A stretch of 7,468 nucleotides of DNA from an uncultured Treponema sp. (GTDB lineage: Bacteria; Spirochaetota; Spirochaetia; Treponematales; Treponemataceae), in contig CAKUWD010000140.1 in the NCBI GenBank assembly GCA_934699065.1, positions 1-7,468 of the forward strand. Reading direction: 5' to 3'. Position numbers and translations under genes: made by a program. Positions 1-4,510 of this stretch are shown in pieces. The notes beneath the pieces were generated by a model, which saw only the letters and a program-made list of their open reading frames with translations, made no database searches and had not been told where the DNA came from. The stretch's first letter is position 1. Each line of letters begins with the position of its first letter.

Positions 1-96
1 ATATGCTGGAATAAGATATCCGCCTTTCATAGCCTTTGCAAACATATCGCGTGTGTTTACGAGGCCGAGATCTTTGTAACTAATAATGTTAGCCAT
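1..96 (-). CDS. fba: Fructose-bisphosphate aldolase class II, N-terminal fragment
   Basis: The minus strand from the ATG at 96 gives 32 residues, beginning MANIISYKDLGLVNTRDMFA and ending GGYLIPAY at the window edge. This is recognisable as the N-terminus of the long class II (metal-dependent) fructose-bisphosphate aldolases, where a GLVNT..MF.KA..GGY.(I/V)PAYN pattern leads into the barrel. The enzyme cleaves fructose-1,6-bisphosphate to dihydroxyacetone phosphate and glyceraldehyde-3-phosphate in cytosolic glycolysis. An AAAGGATG ribosome-binding site lies about 8 nt upstream of the ATG. The gene is divergent from the flaA pair, and a matching promoter is listed separately. I recall an aldolase gene next to flaA in Treponema pallidum as well. 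The catalytic and zinc-binding residues lie outside the window. The call rests on a short fragment but the match is distinctive. Confidence 0.85.
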   Translation of the reverse strand, partial: MANIISYKDLGLVNTRDMFAKAMKGGYLIPAY

Positions 97-147
97 AATT
101 AACATCCTTTTTTCAGACAAACAATGCCTGAGATTTCTTTGATGTAA

Positions 148-176
148 ATAATAGAATAAATTAAAGGTTTATTCAA
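148..176 (-). promoter_or_regulatory. Predicted sigma-70 promoter for the aldolase gene
   Basis: On the minus strand, TTGAAT (complement of 171-176) is followed by a 17-nt spacer and TATTAT (complement of 148-153). That is 4/6 and 5/6 to consensus at ideal spacing. The -10 box is about 50 nt upstream of the aldolase ATG, which leaves room for a leader of roughly 45 nt ending in the AAAGGATG ribosome-binding site. The region is AT-rich, so chance matches are possible. Confidence 0.5.
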
Positions 177-203
177 TATATGGAGAAGCACAGTTAAAAT
201 CGT

Positions 204-232
204 TTGACAAAGAGTAATATAGGAAATATAAT
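204..232 (+). promoter_or_regulatory. Perfect-consensus sigma-70 promoter upstream of the FlaA genes
   Basis: TTGACA at 204-209, a 17-nt spacer, then TATAAT at 227-232: 12 of 12 consensus positions with ideal spacing. Transcription would start near 239-240, giving a leader of about 80 nt before the first FlaA-family gene at 322. A full consensus match is rare in natural promoters and suggests strong constitutive transcription, in keeping with an abundant structural protein. That last step is inference from sequence alone. Confidence 0.75.
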
Positions 233-241
233 TGAAAGAGT

Positions 242-268
242 TATAAAATTGACTTGTAAAGCCGATAA
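242..268 (+). promoter_or_regulatory. Predicted sigma-28 (FliA-type) flagellar promoter
   Basis: GCCGATAA at 261-268 matches the complete -10 element of the flagellar sigma factor sigma-28. The -35 element is less clear: TAAA at 244-247 gives a 13-nt spacer, while TATA at 242-245 gives the usual 15 nt with one mismatch. The element lies about 53 nt upstream of a flagellar sheath gene, which is where such a promoter would be expected. It sits just downstream of the sigma-70 promoter at 204-232, so the operon may have two start sites. Confidence 0.6.
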
Positions 269-294
269 TCTAAGAGTATAAATCTTTTTATCGG
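262..294 (+). repeat. Inverted repeat in the FlaA leader
   Basis: CCGATAA (262-268) is repeated inverted as TTATCGG (288-294), a perfect 7-bp stem with a 19-nt AU-rich interval. The left arm is part of the sigma-28 -10 box. In a transcript from the sigma-70 promoter it could form a weak leader hairpin. In DNA it could be a dyad. The long loop and AU-rich stem make a stable structure doubtful, and no known riboswitch is recognised. Confidence 0.3.
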
Positions 295-321
295 TGTGAT
301 AAAAGTTTCAAGGAGTTTTGC

Positions 322-1083
322 ATGAAAAGGGAACTTAAAGTTCTTATTGGTCTTGCATGTCTGTTTGTAATCGGGTTGCCGGTATTTGCCCAGCCTAATT
401 CACGCAGCATTGAGACGTTCGTAATGGATGATTTTGATTCTGCAGGTTCGCAGAATTATATGTACAACGGAAAGCAGTACAGCTGGGATTGGGAAGTTGG
501 TTCCAGCCGCTTTATAGCTGAAGGTTATCCAAAATCTGGATATTTTGAAGGTGTTCCAAATTCTTTAAAACAGCTTCATAAAGGTGAAGATAAGGAATTT
601 AAGGTTTTCGGAGTTAAAACTGCTTTCAAACGAAAGGGTGATAACTGGTTTGAAGTATATCCTACAGCTGACGGAAAAGCATATGAAATTCCATTTATTG
701 GAATTGTTTCTCAGATGGATTTCTGGGTATGGGGTTCAGGATATAATTATTACCTCGAAGTAATGGTACGTGATGCTCTTGGAACTGTAAAAGTTTTGCC
801 TGCAGGTAGTCTTGCATTCCATGGCTGGAGAAATGTTATTATTAATATTCCTGGCTGGATTCAGCAGTCTTCACACCTTCGTTCTGGTCCTGAGAACCTT
901 ACTTTTGTAGGTTTCAGAATCCGTTCTGATGCAGAAGAATATGTTGATAACTTTGTAATTTATTTTGATCAGATTAAATATACTTCTAACTCACTTTCTT
1001 TGATTTACGATGGCTATGAATTAAATGAAGTTGATTTTGGCGATAGTGATTCAGATGAAGTTTCTGGAGGAGATGCAAAATGA
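322..1083 (+). CDS. FlaA-family flagellar filament outer layer protein, paralogue 1
   Basis: A 253-aa exported protein of the spirochaete FlaA family, whose members form the sheath of periplasmic flagellar filaments around the FlaB core. Residues 1-23 form a signal peptide (KR-containing n-region, hydrophobic core, VFA before Q24). The mature part carries the pattern shared with the next gene: GV..AF.RKGDNWF at 97-110, FWVWGSG at 134-140, GSLAFHGWR at 162-170, QQSS at 181-184 and VGFRIR at 196-201. The C-terminus is strongly acidic (residues 236-252). AAGGAG at 310-315 with 6-nt spacing fixes the start. The stop overlaps the next start (ATGA), so the two are probably translationally coupled and made in fixed proportion. 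It could be the FlaA2-type paralogue or a FlaA-associated accessory protein. Sequence alone does not decide, so no symbol is given. Confidence 0.82.
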   Translation: MKRELKVLIGLACLFVIGLPVFAQPNSRSIETFVMDDFDSAGSQNYMYNGKQYSWDWEVGSSRFIAEGYPKSGYFEGVPNSLKQLHKGEDKEFKVFGVKTAFKRKGDNWFEVYPTADGKAYEIPFIGIVSQMDFWVWGSGYNYYLEVMVRDALGTVKVLPAGSLAFHGWRNVIINIPGWIQQSSHLRSGPENLTFVGFRIRSDAEEYVDNFVIYFDQIKYTSNSLSLIYDGYELNEVDFGDSDSDEVSGGDAK

Positions 1084-1802
1084 AAAAGCTTGTAACTTTT
1101 AGTATTCTTGCTGTGCTTGCTGCTGGTTTGGTTTTTGCACAGAACTCTAGCCTTCAGGAGCCAAATCCGGAAAATGTTGGTGCTGATTCTGCTGAGTCTG
1201 CATTGCGCGAAGTTTCTGTAGATAAGTTTGAACGTGAAGGTTCTTGGAATGTTCATATGTCTGCAGATGACGGTGTAATTACATCTCGTCTTTTTGAAGG
1301 TAATCCTGCAATGAAGGAACCTCTTCCAGAAGATGAAGGTAAAGAAGATGAAGATACACAGGTTCTTGGTGTAAGAGTTGACTTCTTCCGCCGTGGTAAG
1401 AACTCGTTTACAATTAAGTCTGGAAGACCTTTGGCAATTGAAGGTACAACTAAGACATTGTCAGTTTGGGTTTGTGGCCGTAACCAGGATCATGAGCTTT
1501 ATGCTCTTGTTCAGGATTATTTTGGACGTAACTTTGAACTTTATATGGGAAGCCTTGGCTTCTCAGGCTGGAAAAAGCTTATCTGTGTAGTTCCTCCAAG
1601 TCCGGATGGAGAGCACGGAATTGTTCAGAGCAGTGCTTATTATGGTGATAAACCTGGTCTTAAGGTTATTGGTTTCCGTGTAGACTGTAATCCAATGCAG
1701 GCTCGTGGTACATACTATATGTACCTTGATGATCTTCGCTGTGTAACAGATCTTTATGATATGGAAAATCATGACGAAGATGATATGGCTGATAACTGGT
1801 AA
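1080..1802 (+). CDS. flaA: Flagellar filament outer layer protein FlaA, paralogue 2
   Basis: A 240-aa periplasmic FlaA-family protein. Residues 1-20 are a signal peptide (MKK, hydrophobic core, VFA before Q21). A variable acidic segment (26-95) leads to the conserved core: GVRVDFFRRGKNSF at 97-110, LSVWVCG at 127-133, DYFGR at 146-150, GSLGFSGWK at 157-165, QSS at 183-185 and IGFRVDCNP at 197-205. An acidic tail (DMENHDEDDMADNW) ends the protein. Cysteines occur at 132, 169, 203 and 221, whereas the upstream paralogue has none in its mature part, so a disulfide in the periplasm is possible. The ATG overlaps the previous stop by ATGA, and GGAGG at 1066-1070 is its ribosome-binding site. It is followed by a strong terminator, closing a two-gene sheath operon. 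FlaA family membership is secure; which FlaA paralogue it is remains uncertain. Confidence 0.85.
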   Translation: MKKLVTFSILAVLAAGLVFAQNSSLQEPNPENVGADSAESALREVSVDKFEREGSWNVHMSADDGVITSRLFEGNPAMKEPLPEDEGKEDEDTQVLGVRVDFFRRGKNSFTIKSGRPLAIEGTTKTLSVWVCGRNQDHELYALVQDYFGRNFELYMGSLGFSGWKKLICVVPPSPDGEHGIVQSSAYYGDKPGLKVIGFRVDCNPMQARGTYYMYLDDLRCVTDLYDMENHDEDDMADNW

Positions 1803-1826
1803 TCTAAAACTTTAATCATGCAAAAG

Positions 1827-1859
1827 AAAGACCGTTCCAAATGGAGCGGTCTTTTTTTT
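1827..1859. terminator. Bidirectional rho-independent terminator between convergent genes
   Basis: A 12-bp stem (1827-1838 with 1843-1854), built from AAAGACCGTTCC and GGAGCGGTCTTT with one G-U wobble, closes an AAAT tetraloop and runs into a tract of eight T (1852-1859). It ends the FlaA operon 25 nt after its stop. On the minus strand the same hairpin is followed by CTTTCTTTTG, a usable though interrupted U-tract, and begins 3-4 nt beyond the stop of the opposing gene. It probably serves both. Confidence 0.9.
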
Positions 1860-2580
1860 ACGGTGATGTTCTGTAATATTTTGTACGTCCTTTTTTCTCT
1901 ATCTCGTCGATAAGTCCTGCGTGTGAGAGTACCCATATAATTAAATGTGCGTTGTCGGCTGCTCGGGTGGGTAATTCTTTTTGTTTTGAAATTGCATTTC
2001 TTAAATCTTTTGCGCAGAAGGTATCGGGCAGGGGTGGCATTAAGGCGAGGTAATCTTCTGCTTTTGAAAATCTTCTGGTATTAATAATTGTGTCGAGTCT
2101 TTTTCCGGTTTTCAGCCAGTTACGTCGGAAGCGGCGGCGGCCGTTCTTTGACTGTACCGGTTCTTTTGTGCGAACTCTTTCTTCGGTCATTTCAATTTCT
2201 ACAATCTCAAGTGAAAAATGCGGGTTAGTCATAAGCGGGTAAATGCCTGTAAGCTCTCGGAAAATATCGTAAATGTTTCCTTTTTTCGGACTTTTTCTTT
2301 TTGAAATGATTTTTCCCTCTTCATCCTGAAGTTCTATTCTTGTTACCAGAGGAAGAGGGTGAATTAATTTTACATTATGTCCTTTTTCTATTGTGTCTAG
2401 AATTTTTGGCAGAAGCTTTGCCAGATTTTTTGTCTGAATTTCAATTATATTTCCGTTTTTTGTGATTATGTCGTAAATATGGCCATCCTGTTCAACTTCA
2501 GTTTTTCCTTCGTAAAGTTCCTGATAAAGGATTTTTAGAGAATTGTGTAGTTTGCTTTCATTTAGTGTGGAAAACGCCAT
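1858..2580 (-). CDS. Uncharacterised protein with nuclease-like N-terminus and winged-helix-like C-terminus
   Basis: A 240-aa soluble protein with no signal peptide or membrane segment. I do not recognise a named family, although similar proteins seem to occur in other spirochaetes. Residues 5-80 read HIYDII, a short turn, then IIEIQTKNLAKLLPKI and VKLIHPLP. A beta-strand D (D37), beta-strand ExQ (E47, Q49), helix order resembles PD-(D/E)XK nuclease-like folds, in which some families have Q in place of K. SKRKSPKKG (93-101) is a basic loop. NGRRRFRRNWLKTGKR (146-161) is strongly basic. Residues 186-238 (FCAKDLR, AHLIIWVLSHAGLIDEI, GRTKYYR) resemble a winged helix, so nucleic-acid binding is likely but inferred. 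The ATG at 2580 was chosen because it opens on MAFSTLNESKLHNSLK. The open frame to 2832 would run antisense into mraZ and its operator. No Shine-Dalgarno is visible. It is divergent from mraZ and convergent with flaA. Confidence 0.75.
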   Translation of the reverse strand: MAFSTLNESKLHNSLKILYQELYEGKTEVEQDGHIYDIITKNGNIIEIQTKNLAKLLPKILDTIEKGHNVKLIHPLPLVTRIELQDEEGKIISKRKSPKKGNIYDIFRELTGIYPLMTNPHFSLEIVEIEMTEERVRTKEPVQSKNGRRRFRRNWLKTGKRLDTIINTRRFSKAEDYLALMPPLPDTFCAKDLRNAISKQKELPTRAADNAHLIIWVLSHAGLIDEIEKKGRTKYYRTSP

Positions 2581-2596
2581 ATACAGTGTGTCAAAA

Positions 2597-2623
2597 AGTA
2601 TAGTATTTAACCGTATGTGTAAA
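2597..2623 (-). promoter_or_regulatory. Possible promoter for the uncharacterised minus-strand gene
   Basis: On the minus strand TTTACA (complement of 2618-2623) is followed after 15 nt by TATACT (complement of 2597-2602), each 5/6 to consensus but with short spacing. The -10 box ends only 16 nt before the ATG, so the leader would be about 10 nt and contains no Shine-Dalgarno. Weak evidence in AT-rich DNA. Confidence 0.3.
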
Positions 2624-2660
2624 AATCGGAAATTGTAAAAATTTTTTATATTATCGTCAA

Positions 2661-2669
2661 AAAAAGTGG
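2661..2669 (+). promoter_or_regulatory. Distal MraZ-box-like motif upstream of the mraZ -35
   Basis: AAAAAGTGG at 2661-2669 is the same 9-mer as the one ending the boxes at 2720 and 2730. It ends directly before the -35 hexamer and lies 41 bp (about four helical turns) upstream of the first box of the main array. It could be an auxiliary MraZ site, or one acting on the divergent gene. A 9-mer in AT-rich DNA can recur by chance. Confidence 0.4.
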
Positions 2670-2697
2670 TTGACTTTAGGATTTTTTGGTATAAAAT
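2670..2697 (+). promoter_or_regulatory. Predicted sigma-70 promoter of the mraZ (dcw) operon
   Basis: TTGACT at 2670-2675 (5/6) is followed by a 16-nt spacer and TAAAAT at 2692-2697 (5/6). The overlapping TATAAA at 2690-2695 would need a 14-nt spacer. Transcription would begin near 2704, inside or just before the MraZ box array, giving a leader of about 40 nt. It is the only evident promoter for the packed gene string downstream. Confidence 0.6.
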
Positions 2698-2698
2698 G

Positions 2699-2740
2699 GT
2701 GGATAAGTGGGAAAAAGTGGTAAAAAGTGGATGTAAGTGG
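2699..2740 (+). promoter_or_regulatory. MraZ operator: four AAGTGG boxes at 10-bp period
   Basis: AAGTGG ends at 2710, 2720, 2730 and 2740, four perfect copies in exact 10-bp register. The second and third extend to AAAAAGTGG. A degenerate GTGG at 2699-2702 precedes them. MraZ is known to bind direct repeats containing TGGG in Escherichia coli and AAAGTG(T/G) boxes with 3-nt spacers in Mollicutes, which gives the same 10-bp period (7+3). The array begins right after the -10 box and ends 2 nt before the mraZ ATG, so it covers the transcription start and the whole leader. Autoregulation by MraZ is the natural inference. Confidence 0.85.
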
Positions 2741-2742
2741 GT

Positions 2743-3186
2743 ATGAATCTGTTGACTGGTGAATACAATAATACGATTGATGAAAAGGGCCGTGTCTCGT
2801 TTCCTGTAAAATTGAGATCGGCTGTAAATCAAAACGTAGTTATGGTTACCAAGGGTTTAGATCGCTGCTTATGGCTTTTTACTACTGAAGAATGGGATGC
2901 TTTTCAGACTAAGCTTATGAGTAATGCTTCTATGATGAAAAGCAGAAGCCTGAATGTTGTTCGACATTTTATTGCACCAGCACAGCCGGTGGAATTTGAT
3001 AAGAACGGCAGGCTTTCCATTCCTCAGAGTTTGAGGGAGTATGCAAATCTTTCTAAGGACTGTGTTGTTCTTGGAATTGCAAAGTATATGGAACTTTGGG
3101 ATTCGCAGACTTATAAAGACTATCTTGCAGAATCGGAAAATGATTTCCGTGATGCAGCTGAGGAATTTAACGACATTAATTTCTAA
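2743..3186 (+). CDS. mraZ: Transcriptional regulator MraZ
   Basis: A 147-aa protein of the usual MraZ length, a DNA-binding regulator of the dcw cluster that works as a ring-shaped oligomer of SpoVT/AbrB-like (swapped-hairpin) subunits. Both MraZ half-domains are present, each with its DXXXR signature: TIDEKGRVSFP around 11-21 (DEKGR 13-17) and EFDKNGRLSIPQSLR around 84-98 (DKNGR 86-90). LWLFTTEEWDAF (43-54) and MELWDSQTYKDYL (116-128) are the equivalent segments that follow. The acidic C-tail (129-145) is slightly extended. ATG 2743 is preferred because MNLLTGEYNNTIDEKGR aligns with normal MraZ N-termini. An in-frame GTG at 2737 would add two residues. No classical Shine-Dalgarno precedes it; the leader is made of MraZ boxes, the nearest purine-rich motif being GGATG at 2729-2733. 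It heads the division operon. Confidence 0.95.
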   Translation: MNLLTGEYNNTIDEKGRVSFPVKLRSAVNQNVVMVTKGLDRCLWLFTTEEWDAFQTKLMSNASMMKSRSLNVVRHFIAPAQPVEFDKNGRLSIPQSLREYANLSKDCVVLGIAKYMELWDSQTYKDYLAESENDFRDAAEEFNDINF

Positions 3187-3217
3187 AAAACTTTTTAAAA
3201 TTAGGTGGGATTAAAAA

Positions 3218-4204
3218 GTGGAAATCGTACACACTCCGGTTTTATTAAATGAGTGTCTGGAATATCTTTCTCCTCTTGGAGAGTCATTTGAAGCTGATGC
3301 TTTGATGATTGACTCTACGCTTGGAGAGGGCGGCCATACTTATAATTTTTTGAAAAAATATCCGTCTCTTTCTGTAATCGGGCTGGATGCCGATAAGTTG
3401 ATTCAATCTCGTGCCCGCGAGAGACTGGCTGAGTTTGGCGAACGTGTTCATTTTTATAACGGCTGGTTCCAGGATTTCTATGCTGATTATCCATCTGAAT
3501 ATAAACGTCCTGATATTATTCTTTTTGATCTTGGTATTTCTGTTTTTCATTATGAGAAGTCTGAACGGGGATTTTCTTTCCGTTATGACGAAAAGCTGGA
3601 TATGAGACTTAATTCTTCTGAAGGTCAATCAGCTGCTGATTTAGTTAATGATTTACCTGAAGAAAAACTTGCAGATCTTATTTATCTTTATGGAGAGGAA
3701 AAACTTAGCCGCCGTATTGCTCGTGCAATTGTAGAATCAAGAATGGGTGGTCGTATTGAATCTTCAAAAGCTCTTGCTGAAATCATCTGGAATGCAGTTC
3801 CTGCAAATTACCGTTATGGTCCGATTCATCCGGCAACCCGAACCTTCCAGGCTCTTCGCATTGCTGTAAACGGTGAACTGAAGCGACTTCCTAAAGCTCT
3901 GCATGATGCATTTGGCTGTCTTAAGAACGGCGGTAAAATGGGAGTTATTACCTTTCATTCTCTGGAAGATCGAATTGTTAAGAATTATTTCCGCAATCTT
4001 GGAAAACAGTGTGTATGTCCTCCTGAAGTTGCTGTTTGCCGTTGCGGAGGTTCTGCCTGTGCTGAACTTATTACCCGTAAACCTGTGGCTCCAACAGCAG
4101 AGGAAGTAAAGGTTAATTCGCCTTCCCGCAGTGCAAAGCTCAGAGTAATCAGAAAAATTAAGGATGATACTGAATATCATCTGGATGGAGTGGTAGGTTT
4201 TTAA
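3218..4204 (+). CDS. rsmH: 16S rRNA (cytosine(1402)-N4)-methyltransferase RsmH (MraW)
   Basis: A 328-aa S-adenosylmethionine-dependent methyltransferase that modifies N4 of C1402 in the ribosomal decoding centre. The family landmarks are in order: HTPVLLNECL (5-14), the SAM loop DSTLGEGGH (32-40), VIGLDAD (53-59), ILFDLGIS (101-108), RGFSF (117-121), LDMR (127-130), HPATRTFQALRIAVN (204-218), ITFHSLEDR (244-252) and SRSAKLR (303-309). A cysteine-rich stretch at 265-281 (CVCP, CRC, C) is typical of this family. The start is GTG at 3218, with AGGTGGGA (3203-3210) 7 nt upstream. The gene follows mraZ after 31 nt. An AAAAAGTGG motif, like the MraZ boxes, overlaps the GTG start (3213-3221). Length and motifs are complete. 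Confidence 0.96.
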   Translation: MEIVHTPVLLNECLEYLSPLGESFEADALMIDSTLGEGGHTYNFLKKYPSLSVIGLDADKLIQSRARERLAEFGERVHFYNGWFQDFYADYPSEYKRPDIILFDLGISVFHYEKSERGFSFRYDEKLDMRLNSSEGQSAADLVNDLPEEKLADLIYLYGEEKLSRRIARAIVESRMGGRIESSKALAEIIWNAVPANYRYGPIHPATRTFQALRIAVNGELKRLPKALHDAFGCLKNGGKMGVITFHSLEDRIVKNYFRNLGKQCVCPPEVAVCRCGGSACAELITRKPVAPTAEEVKVNSPSRSAKLRVIRKIKDDTEYHLDGVVGF

Positions 4205-4207
4205 TTT

Positions 4208-4510
4208 ATGAAACGTGGATTTAAAGATTTTATTGTAAAATTTTTCTTCTGTGTATTTGTGCTTGCCATTCCTTTTGTGCTCTGTCTTTATGCGGCTCAG
4301 GCAAGACGTTATACAGCTCTTACTGCTGAAATCCGTGAGCTGGAACGCAAGCAGGAAAAATTAATTGAAGAGAATAAAAAACTTGTAAGTGATATTGCAG
4401 TGCTTTCAAGCGCAGATAGAATAGAAAAAATTGCAGTAGAAGAACTTGGAATGCACAAGGCTGAAACTGAGGATATTGTGAGAGTTGAAATGACAGGAGA
4501 GAAAAAATAA
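4208..4510 (+). CDS. ftsL: FtsL-like cell division protein
   Basis: A 100-aa bitopic inner-membrane protein with the FtsL/DivIC layout: a short basic cytoplasmic N-terminus (MKRGFKDF), one transmembrane helix at about 8-29, a periplasmic coiled coil at about 36-66 (AEIRELERKQEKLIEENKKL), then SADRIEKIAVEELGMHKAE (68-86). The IE.IA.EELGM pattern is characteristic of FtsL-type proteins. In other bacteria FtsL acts with FtsQ and FtsB (DivIB and DivIC) to activate FtsW and its partner transpeptidase at the septum. It lies 3 nt after rsmH, the standard position for ftsL, and overlaps murF by one base (TAATG). Sequence conservation in this family is low, so the call rests on topology, motif and position. 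Confidence 0.82.
   Translation: MKRGFKDFIVKFFFCVFVLAIPFVLCLYAAQARRYTALTAEIRELERKQEKLIEENKKLVSDIAVLSSADRIEKIAVEELGMHKAETEDIVRVEMTGEKK

Noticed and set aside
97..321. A riboswitch or small RNA in the aldolase-flaA intergenic region
   Set aside because: Apart from promoters and a weak 7-bp inverted repeat, no conserved aptamer-like core or terminator was recognised.
2737..2742. GTG at 2737 as the mraZ start
   Set aside because: It lies within the fourth MraZ box, has no better ribosome-binding site, and adds two residues absent from typical MraZ N-termini. ATG 2743 fits the family.
2581..2832. N-terminal extension of the minus-strand protein up to an ATG at 2832
   Set aside because: It would run through the mraZ operator and antisense to the mraZ coding start. 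The extra residues look like translated AT-rich non-coding DNA (runs of F, I, T, H and N), and a natural start exists at 2580.
3284..4180. Long open frames antisense to or out of frame with rsmH, murF and ftsW
   Set aside because: They are shadows of well-supported genes, with no ribosome-binding sites and compositions typical of non-coding frames.
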